In this document: positions 26,064 to 34,243 of the stretch, piece by piece
Layout of the letters: each line of letters opens with the position of its first letter
Position numbering within the stretch: position 1 is the stretch's first letter
Assembly (NCBI GenBank): GCA_013376995.1
Contig: JACAAZ010000004.1
Coordinates: forward strand, 147,052-211,051
Origin: Bacteroidota bacterium
GTDB lineage: Bacteria; Bacteroidota; Bacteroidia; Bacteroidales; UBA4417
DNA: 64,000 nucleotides
Reading direction: 5' to 3'
The notes under the pieces: generated by a model
What the model was told of the DNA's origin: nothing
Seen by the model: the letters and a program-made list of their open reading frames with translations, nothing else
Databases searched by the model: none
Made by a program: the position numbers and the translations under genes

Positions 26064-27038
26064 CTATTTCTTCGTATAGGTATGAACCCCTTGTTCAGCA
26101 TTGACACCATTGTGCCAAATGGTATAAGTACCGGTCATTTTACCAGTTGTAGGATCAACAATACCAGACTCAATTGCAGCATAGCCGCTGGAAAACTCAG
26201 TATATGGCATTGTGTAAGTTAGGTTTGTAAAGTCTATTTCAAATACTGCAGTCCAACCCGAATTCCAGTAATTATCAGTTGAAACAGAAGTAGCGCTTGC
26301 ATTTACAAAGGTTACATCATAGCTGTAATTTTCAGCTGGTTCGTCAGCAAGGTAATTTCCGGTATAGGTCATAATTGGAGCCAAACCAGTGGTAAATGAT
26401 TGAATAGCGCTGCTTGTTGATTTTCCATGAGAATCCTTGGCAACAACTTTCCAGAAATACTTGGTTGATGGTTCCATTGCAGGAGCATAACTAAAAGCAG
26501 TTAAACCTGTTGCAACTGCTACAGGCGGATTTGTTGTGCTCAAATAAACATCGAATGTGAGGTCATCACCTTCTGGGTCTGAAGCATCCCATGCCAATGT
26601 TCCGTCAACTGCAAAATCAACAGCATTATCAGCCGGATCAGAGAGTGTAGGAGCAGAAGGCGGAGTATTGATAAAGAAGCTCCATACTGGACTTGTTGAA
26701 ACAATTCCTCTTACATCCTTTGTAACAACCTTCCAATAGATGGTTCCGGTTGCTTCAGTTGAGAAAGTATAGGAATTACCAGCAACACCTTCTTGTACCA
26801 AAGCTGGAGGATCGCTGGGTCCGGCATACACATCCCAGGTACTGGCAGCGCCTTCCCAGGTTAATGTATAATCGGTTCCTGATTTTTGCAGGACAGCTCC
26901 TACTTCAGGTGCTGGTTTCAAAGGGACTGCTGCCTTATAGACGACCGGGGTCGGGGAGTTATCTTTCTTGCAACTTTGCATTGCAAAGGAGCCGATTAAG
27001 ACAACCAATGTTACTAAGATTATATTTATTTTTTTCAT
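26064..27038 (-). CDS. Fibronectin type III-domain lipoprotein of the sus-type operon
   Basis: 324 aa from ATG 27038; the 26 residues upstream in frame are charged and not signal-like. The lipobox ends at C23 (AMQSC) and is followed by KKD, a charge pattern compatible with surface export. Two Fn3-like beta-sandwiches (about 45-125 and 130-225) show the repeated blocks YWKVVTKD and FWKVVAKD. The C-terminal 100 residues are a separate domain (YTGNYLADEPAENYSYDV). It is the last gene of the operon, in the position of SusE/SusF-type surface glycan-binding proteins; ligand unknown. Confidence 0.82.
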   Translation of the reverse strand: MKKINIILVTLVVLIGSFAMQSCKKDNSPTPVVYKAAVPLKPAPEVGAVLQKSGTDYTLTWEGAASTWDVYAGPSDPPALVQEGVAGNSYTFSTEATGTIYWKVVTKDVRGIVSTSPVWSFFINTPPSAPTLSDPADNAVDFAVDGTLAWDASDPEGDDLTFDVYLSTTNPPVAVATGLTAFSYAPAMEPSTKYFWKVVAKDSHGKSTSSAIQSFTTGLAPIMTYTGNYLADEPAENYSYDVTFVNASATSVSTDNYWNSGWTAVFEIDFTNLTYTMPYTEFSSGYAAIESGIVDPTTGKMTGTYTIWHNGVNAEQGVHTYTKK

Positions 27039-27141
27039 ATTGTATCTTTTTTGTTTGTCAAGAAAACACTTTTGATGTCTATCAAAACCGATATGAATCA
27101 GATGTATCTTAAACATATTGGTTGGACAAGAACTTCTAGAA

Positions 27142-28059
27142 CTACTGCCTGGTCAAAACTTCGTAGGCAATACGATTTGCCGCTGAATTGTAATAGTAAT
27201 TCAGTACGAAGGTTCTGGTAACAGGGTTATAATAGTTTACATCTGGGGATGCAGGAATTGGAACCTGGGTTGCATCACCAGTGAATGTATCGTACTGCCC
27301 GTAACCAGAAGCAACATATGCATTGGTAGCTGGATCTATTACTGCAACATTTACTTTATTGCATGTAACACCAAGTACTTGCATGGTTTCAGTAGTGACT
27401 TCAATAGTAACATCATATGGATAATCACCCATCCCGGATTTCCGAATTGTTTTGCAGTCGACAGTTGAAGCAGCTTCAAACTTGTCAACAGGGAAGATAC
27501 CAAGGGTTGGATGTTTACGATAACCTACACATTTATAATTGCCTGAGTAAGGATTTGAGATAGGCAGTGATAAAAGGTAAGATTTCATATTGCTGGCGAT
27601 TTTAATATTAGGATCGCTCACAGTTTTAATTGTGACGGCAGCTATATAATTATCGCATGCATTGAGAGCATCAGCGCCCCATACTTTAAAACTTACCATA
27701 GCTGTTCTTGTACCAGCAGCAATAGTAACAGTAGGTGTCAGAATCTCAGCAGTTGGATAAGCAAGATACGCTTTGCCAGTCTGGGTGTTGTATGCCGTAA
27801 CGGCATCCGGATCTATTGCCAGGGTAAGAGTAACATCGCTTGAAGGAGGTGTATCTGAAGCTATATTAACCATGAATGAGAAAGTTACTTCATCAGGCAC
27901 GGGAGCAAGTCCTTCAGATTGCAAGGTAGAATTAAGGACAGTAGCATACATTTTTCCAGCTACACCATCCTTCCAATAGTCTGCATCATCCTTTAAACAA
28001 GAATTCAGCAAGACTACACTTGCCAGGAGAGTTATGAGGATTATGATTTTATTTTTCAT
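27142..28059 (-). CDS. DUF1735 (BT_3987-type) domain lipoprotein
   Basis: 305 aa with a lipobox ending at C21 (LLNSC) followed by LKDD. The N-terminal domain (about 30-145) fits DUF1735: TFSFMVNI, VTLTLAIDPDAVTAYN and TVTIAAGTRTAMVSFKV. The C-terminal 150 residues form a second domain (NPYSGNYKCVGY onward). DUF1735 proteins are usually encoded with SusC/SusD and are thought to bind ligand at the cell surface. It starts 31 bp after susD. Confidence 0.85.
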   Translation of the reverse strand: MKNKIIILITLLASVVLLNSCLKDDADYWKDGVAGKMYATVLNSTLQSEGLAPVPDEVTFSFMVNIASDTPPSSDVTLTLAIDPDAVTAYNTQTGKAYLAYPTAEILTPTVTIAAGTRTAMVSFKVWGADALNACDNYIAAVTIKTVSDPNIKIASNMKSYLLSLPISNPYSGNYKCVGYRKHPTLGIFPVDKFEAASTVDCKTIRKSGMGDYPYDVTIEVTTETMQVLGVTCNKVNVAVIDPATNAYVASGYGQYDTFTGDATQVPIPASPDVNYYNPVTRTFVLNYYYNSAANRIAYEVLTRQ

Positions 28060-28090
28060 GTGATTGTTGTATTAAGATGAATAAACTGGA

Positions 28091-29605
28091 TTAACGGTTC
28101 TGCCAAAAGATCTTGGATGTGAACGGGTCAATTGTACCTACTGCAAGAACATTGTCGTTATTCACATTGATCTCATCCTGGGGATACAGTAAACGAACAG
28201 GAGGATAACCAGGACCAGCTTTTGCTGGATCGACACTAAATACAAGCCCAGTTGGAAAGCCAGACCTTCTGTAATCTGTCCAGATTTCAACCGGGGATAT
28301 ACCGTTAAGTGAACCCCATTTTTGAGTCAGGATAAGTTCCAGTTTATTTGTAGAATTGTCGAAGTTAACTGTACTAATCTGTTGTGAAAGGAAGGATGCA
28401 GCATCAGCTCCAGACAAACCCATATAAGAAAAGGATTGGGTTATTGCGCCTTCATAAAAAGCTTTGGCGTCACCAGACATAAATCCACGTTGAACAGCTT
28501 CAGCCTGTAGGAACAAACTCTCGAAATCAGTAAGAATAGGAGCGGATTTGGTTGGAGTTCCTATCATAGTTCCAGCATCACCTGCTGCATATCCAAGTTT
28601 CGATGTTTTGGCCTGGGGGATCAGATCGGCTGGAAGGTGTCCAAAGTAATTGCCCTCATAATGAGTTCCATCATAAGTCTGGAAGAATTTGGAAATACGT
28701 GGATCGTTATTGCTCTGGTAAAAATCAACGGCATCTTTGCCTGCAAAATAATAGGTTGTACCATCAGATTGTGAAGTAGCAGCGCTATTATAAAAGGTTT
28801 CATAGAATGGGTTCATCTTACCCTGGGAAACAACAAACCCGGGATTTACCAAAGCGCTTTCTCCAGCACCAAGGTATCCAATAGAGGCAGTAGCAGCAAT
28901 ATTTTCTGTGATATACGAAGCTCTTCCTTCCATGCCTGATTGATGGATGAGGATTCTGAGTTTCAAGGTATTGGCAAATTTCAGCCATTTGGTCATATCA
29001 CCACCGAACATAATATCACTTGATGCTGGGACAACATTCACATCCAATGCAGCGGACTGAATATCAGTCATTGCTGCATCCAGCTGAACCACCAGGTCTT
29101 CATAGATATCCTTTTGTTTATCATACTTAGGTTTTAGGTTGCCTTCATCAGTTTTGAATGCATCCGTATAAGGAACGTCTCCCCAGCAGTCAACCAGATT
29201 CTGGAAGATATAAGCTTTCATGATTTTCGAGATTGCAAGGAAATACAAATCCTTTGGATCAGTGGAAGCTTTTTCGATTACATCAAAATTCTTGGCTGTG
29301 GTATACAGTTCAAGAAAAGCATTTTGATAGTTCTGATTGATGAGTTTGTATTGAACCAGGTTCTGAGGTTGAGAATATCCGGCACTCACTGACCAGAGGC
29401 CATGCCATAGATAGACAAAATCAAAACGACGTGGAAGGTTCATTGTGTTAGCAACACCATTTATAGCTGCAGGCAGTATCAATTTAGAAGCTACCACAGA
29501 AGGACCATTCGGGTTCTTTTCATTAACATTAAGGAAATCCTTACTGCATGAAGTCCCGAGTAATACTAATCCTGTTATTATTATTAGAATATTTTTCTTC
29601 ATCAC
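28091..29605 (-). CDS. SusD/RagB-type surface lipoprotein (SusD-like_2)
   Basis: 504 aa; double Met start (MMKK), lipobox ending at C20 (LGTSC), then SKDFLNVNEKNPN, the standard SusD mature start. TPR-like helices and the C-terminal PVEIWTDYRRSGFPTG with LLYPQDEINVN fit the SusD/RagB (PF12771-like) family. It acts as the lid on the SusC transporter, capturing ligand at the surface. It lies 16 bp downstream of susC. No glycoside hydrolase is nearby, so the ligand may be a peptide, glycan or other compound. Confidence 0.93.
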   Translation of the reverse strand: MMKKNILIIITGLVLLGTSCSKDFLNVNEKNPNGPSVVASKLILPAAINGVANTMNLPRRFDFVYLWHGLWSVSAGYSQPQNLVQYKLINQNYQNAFLELYTTAKNFDVIEKASTDPKDLYFLAISKIMKAYIFQNLVDCWGDVPYTDAFKTDEGNLKPKYDKQKDIYEDLVVQLDAAMTDIQSAALDVNVVPASSDIMFGGDMTKWLKFANTLKLRILIHQSGMEGRASYITENIAATASIGYLGAGESALVNPGFVVSQGKMNPFYETFYNSAATSQSDGTTYYFAGKDAVDFYQSNNDPRISKFFQTYDGTHYEGNYFGHLPADLIPQAKTSKLGYAAGDAGTMIGTPTKSAPILTDFESLFLQAEAVQRGFMSGDAKAFYEGAITQSFSYMGLSGADAASFLSQQISTVNFDNSTNKLELILTQKWGSLNGISPVEIWTDYRRSGFPTGLVFSVDPAKAGPGYPPVRLLYPQDEINVNNDNVLAVGTIDPFTSKIFWQNR

Positions 29606-29621
29606 GTTAAGAATTTAAATG

Positions 29622-32600
29622 TTAGAAAGTAAGCTTTACACTGAAACCATAGACTCTGGTAGGAGGTGTCTGTTCTTCAGAAGTCAAACCTACTGCATTA
29701 CCAGTAGAAGAGGCGTTATTGAACTCCGGATCAGTCCATACGTTGGTTTTTGGACGCCACATAAGGAGATTTCTTCCGACAATACCTATCTGAGCTGATT
29801 TTAGAACCTTGGTACCAATCAATTCTTTGACTGGCAGTTCATAGGTCAGTGCTACTTCCCTAAGTTTCCAGAATGCAGCGCTAGTTACATATGCACGTTG
29901 TGTTGTTGCATAATTGGAGGATACCCAGAAAGCCCTTGATGCGTTGGTAACAACGACATCAGTATTTGGGACATAGACACCAGAAGCTGTTTCGATTACA
30001 GAGTTAGGGATAAGGAAAGGTTGACGTCCATTCAAAGCTGAATGTTCGGAAACACCGGTGAAATCGAGAGCTGTTCCAACTTCATTATAGATGTTGTTAC
30101 CAGTACGGTAGTCAGCAACGATATTTAATCCAAGGCCTTTCCATGTAAAACTGTTAACCAGACCAAGAATATGGTTAGGGTTTCCGTGTCCAGCAGGAAC
30201 CAGAGCCGGATTAGTTGAAGGCAGGCCTGTTACAGGGTCAACAATGATATGACCTTCAGGATCTCTCATAACATCAGTTACTTTCAGTAATGGGAACTGT
30301 TCTCCAACCACTGCATAAGAAACGCTGGCCTGTGAAGCAAACTTGGCATCAGGATCAGGAATCGGAAGTTCGGTCAAACCCGGGAAAATGGAGATAACCT
30401 TGCTGGTGGAATAGGTATAGTTAACACTTAGATTCCATGCAACCGGACCCAAATTAACAAGTGGAGTCAAATTCAAGTCGTTTTCAATCCCCTTGGTTTG
30501 AAGTTCTCCAGCATTGATATATGCTGAGCGGAAACCAGTGGCTGAAGAAATTGATGCAGGTATTGTTTGGTCTTTTGTGTTGGAAACATAGAAGTTGGTA
30601 ATAAAATGGATCCTGTTCTTGAGGAATGTCATTTCGAAACCACCTTCTTTTTCAACTGTTAATTCAGGGCGAAGGTTCGGGTTACTCAGTGTAGTGCTTA
30701 ACCTGAAACCAGCAATATTACCATATGGGAATCCGGCTCCTGAAACATAGGAAGGAACAGTTGCATACCAGTTAGCAATAGCGATTTGACCTGTTTTAGA
30801 CCAACTTCCCCTTAATTTTAGGAAGGTCAGAACCGGGTTGTCTTTCAATGCTGGGATCATATCGCTAAGAACGAAACTGATGTCAGCACCAGGATAGAAG
30901 AATGAACGATTACTCTTGGTTAAACGTGAATCCCAGTCATTACGTCCAGATAAATGCAGGAACACAAAGTTCTTGAATCCGAAAGTAGCGTCAGCAAAGG
31001 CTCCGATAGATCTTCTTTCGTTGGTTGTCTGGGTAACTACAGGTTCTCCAACACGGTTACTGATATTATAGAGGTTTGGAATTACGAGCGCTGAAGCAGC
31101 ATCAGTGATCTGATTGTACTTCGAAACGAAAACTGAAGTTCCTAAAATCAATTTACTTGAGAAATCACCGAAATCCTTGCTAAGTTTTGCGAGGAAGTCA
31201 TCAGAGAGATTAAACTGATTCGACATGTAATCGCTTGATTGTCCTGAATATGGGGATTGTTGACCCATATGTCCCTGGCTCCAGGGGTCACCTTTTGAAT
31301 ACGCGCTATAAACAGCTTCATCTACGTAGTCGTTATAGTTAACTGTATTATAGGTTAGACCATTGCGGTTTGAGAATTCAAGCCAAGGAAGAGGTTTGAG
31401 CGTTAATAGCAAGGATCCAAGGAAGTCATTCCGTTTGGTGAATTGACGGGAATGAGCAATTTGCCAGTATGGATTTGGGTAGTATGCATTATAATATCCA
31501 TCCAGAGCTGCAAAAGGATCGGTATCAATGTTTTTGTATTGAGTAAGTGGTACATGCTGAGGTGTGTTCAGGACATTCCAGTAAACACCGCGGCCCTGGT
31601 TCATATCACCACCTGCAACTTCAGTACTTGTTTTGGTAAATCCCATTGAAAAATCGGCTCCGAACATGCCGTATTTTTTTCCGGCTGCCATACGGGCGCT
31701 GGTCCTTCTGTTCTTATCATCAGGAACAGTTCCAGCTGTGTTAACATCCTGAGCAGATAAGTAGAAATTGCTATTTTCATCTCCGCCACTGTAGGAAATA
31801 TCATTTTGGATAGAGTGACCGATATTGAAGAAGTTCTTTTTCTGGTTTTTGATTGCTGAATAAGGTACCATTTGATAAGAACCATCTTCCAGTTTGCCAC
31901 CCAGGATGACCATCTGACCATTGTATTCAGGACCATACTGTTGATTTTCGTATGAGGTGTAAGGGTCAGTAGTTCTGTCCGGCCCAATCCAGAAAGTGTA
32001 ATTGTTATCAGCATTGCCGGTGCTTTCGCCTGATCCCGAGCCAAAACGTGTTTGGAGGTTTGGCAGGTAGGAAATTTGTTCGAAAGTAGTGGTATTACTT
32101 ACATTGATAATTGGTTTTTGTTTTGAACCTTTTTTAGTTGTAACGATCATTACACCATTTGAGGCGTCATTCCCGTAAAGAGCTGATGCACTGGCTCCTT
32201 TAAGAACAGTAACACTTTCAATGTCATTCGGGTTTACCGAGTTCAGGAAAGTTGCACTGATAGGAATACCGTCCAGAACTACGAGAGCCTGGTTTGATGC
32301 CAGGAAGTGACGATTACCGCGAAGTGTGATTTTTGTATCCGGGTTGATACCATTATTGATTGTGTTGATCTGCAACCCGGATACTTTGGCTGTGAGACCA
32401 TTCATTACGTTGCTTACACCTGCCTGTGTTAGCTGCCTGTCACTAACTTTAGCTGTGGAAACACCCAGTTCCCTGGATTGCCTGGTGATACCCAAAGCTG
32501 TTACAACAACTCCTTCGATCTGTTTTGCTTCGCTCTGCAGAACGACATCTATCACATTAGAGGCACCAAGGGTAAATTCCATTGGTTTCATACCTACTGA

Positions 32601-32819
32601 CTGGAAGATGAGAGTAGTAGCGGTCTTTGGAACAGATAGCTGATATTTGCCATCCACATCAGTCAAAGTGCCTGATGTTGTTCCTTTTACAAGAACCGTT
32701 GCTCCAGGTATACCAAGTCCGTCATCGGCACTGGTAACCTTGCCCGTAATTGTTCGTTGTGCGAGCACCTGCATACCGGTAAACAGCAGCAGTGCAAGCA
32801 GAATGCTTAGTTTTCTCAT
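29622..32819 (-). CDS. SusC/RagA family TonB-linked outer membrane protein
   Basis: 1065 aa. Signal peptide (about 1-20, ending VLAQ), CarboxypepD_reg-like domain (about 22-105, GKVTSADDGLGIPGATVLVKG), plug (about 115-230, with the SusC/RagA signature VLKGASASALYGNDASNGV), and a large barrel ending in FSVKLTF. It forms the active transport channel paired with the SusD-like lid and is energised by TonB. First gene of a four-gene operon. The upstream region is unusual: its start codon sits 3 bp from an arm of the long inverted repeat described separately. Confidence 0.95.
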   Translation of the reverse strand: MRKLSILLALLLFTGMQVLAQRTITGKVTSADDGLGIPGATVLVKGTTSGTLTDVDGKYQLSVPKTATTLIFQSVGMKPMEFTLGASNVIDVVLQSEAKQIEGVVVTALGITRQSRELGVSTAKVSDRQLTQAGVSNVMNGLTAKVSGLQINTINNGINPDTKITLRGNRHFLASNQALVVLDGIPISATFLNSVNPNDIESVTVLKGASASALYGNDASNGVMIVTTKKGSKQKPIINVSNTTTFEQISYLPNLQTRFGSGSGESTGNADNNYTFWIGPDRTTDPYTSYENQQYGPEYNGQMVILGGKLEDGSYQMVPYSAIKNQKKNFFNIGHSIQNDISYSGGDENSNFYLSAQDVNTAGTVPDDKNRRTSARMAAGKKYGMFGADFSMGFTKTSTEVAGGDMNQGRGVYWNVLNTPQHVPLTQYKNIDTDPFAALDGYYNAYYPNPYWQIAHSRQFTKRNDFLGSLLLTLKPLPWLEFSNRNGLTYNTVNYNDYVDEAVYSAYSKGDPWSQGHMGQQSPYSGQSSDYMSNQFNLSDDFLAKLSKDFGDFSSKLILGTSVFVSKYNQITDAASALVIPNLYNISNRVGEPVVTQTTNERRSIGAFADATFGFKNFVFLHLSGRNDWDSRLTKSNRSFFYPGADISFVLSDMIPALKDNPVLTFLKLRGSWSKTGQIAIANWYATVPSYVSGAGFPYGNIAGFRLSTTLSNPNLRPELTVEKEGGFEMTFLKNRIHFITNFYVSNTKDQTIPASISSATGFRSAYINAGELQTKGIENDLNLTPLVNLGPVAWNLSVNYTYSTSKVISIFPGLTELPIPDPDAKFASQASVSYAVVGEQFPLLKVTDVMRDPEGHIIVDPVTGLPSTNPALVPAGHGNPNHILGLVNSFTWKGLGLNIVADYRTGNNIYNEVGTALDFTGVSEHSALNGRQPFLIPNSVIETASGVYVPNTDVVVTNASRAFWVSSNYATTQRAYVTSAAFWKLREVALTYELPVKELIGTKVLKSAQIGIVGRNLLMWRPKTNVWTDPEFNNASSTGNAVGLTSEEQTPPTRVYGFSVKLTF

Positions 32820-32885
32820 AAACTGGTGGTTTTGGTTTAATTAGTGGTTGGTTGGTTGATAATTATTATTCAATTGGGTGCTTGT

Positions 32886-32920
32886 TTTGTACTAATCTGT
32901 CATAGGCATCTTTATTTTTG
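32886..32920 (+). promoter_or_regulatory. Promoter-like motif pointing away from susC
   Basis: TTTG (32886-32889), 23 bp, then TATTTTTG (32913-32920) fits the Bacteroidota -33/-7 pattern at the long end of its spacing. It faces right, away from susC. No equally good TAnnTTTG motif faces susC in this segment. Confidence 0.35.
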
Positions 32921-33237
32921 ATCAGTTTGTTAATTTTTAGACGTTTATTTCAGCGTGAAATAGATGATCATGCTTTGATGTTCAACATCCTTTATCATTT
33001 CACTATATTGTACTTATCGATTTGAAAATCAACCTGTAGTAAAGCTGATAAATTACATCAGACATACAGAAAATTTCAGAATTCACTGAAAATTCCTGCA
33101 ATGCCCACTATATCTGTATTCGGATTATGAAATTACAAAATAAATCTATGAAGTTTACAAGAAAGAATTAAGAATAATTAACATTTTTCTTCACATTTCA
33201 TTTTTCTTCAAATTTGGATTGGAAATCAGTATAAAGC

Positions 33238-33267
33238 AAAAAAAAGAGGCTGGCAATTGCCAACCTC
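33238..33267 (-). terminator. Minus-strand terminator upstream of susC
   Basis: On the minus strand, GAGGTTGGC-AATT-GCCAGCCTC forms a 9-bp stem with one G-U pair, followed by eight T. It lies about 240 bp past the stop of the small membrane gene and would isolate susC from read-through, or could act as an attenuator in a longer susC leader. Confidence 0.75.
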
Positions 33268-33508
33268 ACCAACCACCTCAACCGAACCACCAGCTGAGAT
33301 TTTTTAAATACTGTATTCAAGAAATTATTTCAAGAATTCAGAACATTCTGGCAGCTACGGAGCTGAATGTTCAGATCAGAAATTGTATGAATTTCAAGTT
33401 TCAGTTTTGTGTTCATTACTAACAAAACCCTTCCAAAAGTAGATGAACATCCTACTTTGAGAAAATCAAATCGATGAAAGGCCGGTTTTAATAGATAAAT
33501 TGGATAAC

Positions 33509-33949
33509 CTAATCCATTTTCTTCAAAAAGCCTGCATAGGCAAAGATGAACATTGCTGATAAAATCACAGTCATCCAGGGAATCTGGAATCCTTTAATAA
33601 AAGCCATCGGAGAAATTAAAATAAAGAACTGGGATAATGTATAGAAGTGAAATCCTCTTTTTTTCAGATGATACATGAGGTAAGCTCCCCAGAGGGAGGC
33701 TATATACAGTAAAGCGTTTAAGAGAAAGAAATTCCTGCCAGCTGAGAGGAGCATCCTGATCAGTTCCTGCTGATCCTCACCCAGTGCAGATGGAGAGGTA
33801 GAAGAAAACACATTATAAAATGCACCGATTATCCCGTATGAGAATACTCCCAGCCCGCTTCCTATAAAAGTCAGGATGCAAAGTACTTTCAGGTATCTCA
33901 GCCTGGGTTCATACTCTTGGTTTTCTTGAGGTATATCTTGCTCAGACAT
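33509..33949 (-). CDS. Small four-helix integral membrane protein, function unknown
   Basis: 146 aa. A short acidic cytoplasmic N-terminus precedes four hydrophobic segments (about 20-45, 72-92, 100-122, 124-143) and a KK end. No catalytic motif. Family not recognised. It stands alone between the repeat array upstream and the susC leader terminator downstream. Confidence 0.6.
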   Translation of the reverse strand: MSEQDIPQENQEYEPRLRYLKVLCILTFIGSGLGVFSYGIIGAFYNVFSSTSPSALGEDQQELIRMLLSAGRNFFLLNALLYIASLWGAYLMYHLKKRGFHFYTLSQFFILISPMAFIKGFQIPWMTVILSAMFIFAYAGFLKKMD

Positions 33950-33964
33950 GGAGTTAATTCGGAT

Positions 33965-34161
33965 GTCAATCAGTGGTCAACTAGTGGTCATTCAATGGTG
34001 ATTCAATGGTCATTTCCGCCAGCTGGCGGATCATTCAATAGTCATTCAGTAGTTAATTAGTAGTCAATCAGTGGTCAATCAGTGGTCATTCGGCGGCGAA
34101 AGGCTTCGCGTGAGGCGCAAGGCATGAGGTGCCTGGATTGTCATTAGGTGGTCATTCAGTA
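33965..34161. repeat. 11-bp tandem repeat array with an interrupted unit
   Basis: Ten near-identical 11-bp units (consensus GTCATTCAGTG, with variants GTCAATCAGTG and GTCATTCAATG) run from 33965 to 34095, plus two more at 34140-34161. The register is exact except in unit five, where a palindrome plus 5 bp adds 21 bp. The array lies 5' of the small membrane gene and 3' of the lyase gene. Confidence 0.88.
34010..34035. mobile_element. 16-bp palindrome flanked by TCATT direct repeats
   Basis: TCATT (34010-34014), the perfect palindrome TCCGCCAGCTGGCGGA (34015-34030), then TCATT (34031-34035). Removing the palindrome and one TCATT restores a perfect 11-bp unit, GTCATTCAATA. This looks like insertion of a REP-like palindrome with a 5-bp target duplication. 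Because the host sequence itself repeats TCATTCA, replacement of part of the array is an alternative. Confidence 0.5.
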
Positions 34162-34200
34162 GCGAAAGGCTTAGCGCTTAGCAGAAGGGCGAAGCGCAAA
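34096..34200. repeat. Diverged repeat pair GCGAAAGGCTT(C/A)GCG
   Basis: GCGAAAGGCTTCGCG (34096-34110) and GCGAAAGGCTTAGCG (34162-34176) each follow an 11-bp repeat block, and each is followed by GC-rich imperfect palindromic sequence. They look like a second-order repeat interleaved with the array. Confidence 0.6.
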
Positions 34201-34243
34201 AGTATACTTAAATGGTATGGGTTCATTATATTTTTTAGCTGGA

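Larger units (their letters stand above)
32823..33293. repeat. 471-bp segment upstream of susC bounded by imperfect inverted repeats
   Basis: The left end reads CTGGTGGTTTTGGTT (32823-32837) and the right end, reverse-complemented, reads CTGGTGGTTCGGTT (33280-33293). A second, nested pair, GTGGTTGGT (32844-32852) and its complement ACCAACCAC (33268-33276), follows in the same order. The arms therefore align over about 40 bp with small gaps. In the susC mRNA leader they could form a long-range stem next to the start codon. As DNA the arrangement resembles an invertible segment. The arms are G/T-simple, so part of the match could be compositional. Confidence 0.55.
32820..33508. other. Long intergenic region upstream of susC
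   Basis: 689 bp without a supported gene. It contains the inverted-repeat pair, an outward promoter-like motif, a minus-strand terminator (33238-33267), and otherwise AT-rich sequence. An open frame at 33219-33422 on the plus strand lacks any coding signature. Confidence 0.6.

Noticed and set aside
27039-27116. 26-codon N-terminal extension of the fibronectin lipoprotein
   Set aside because: It would place charged residues before the lipoprotein signal; ATG 27038 opens a normal signal peptide.
33219-33422. Plus-strand open frame in the susC upstream region
   Set aside because: It crosses the terminator hairpin and repeat arm, and has low-complexity composition with no homologous feel.
33965-34161. 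CRISPR array
   Set aside because: The 11-bp units are contiguous with no spacers, and no cas gene is near.
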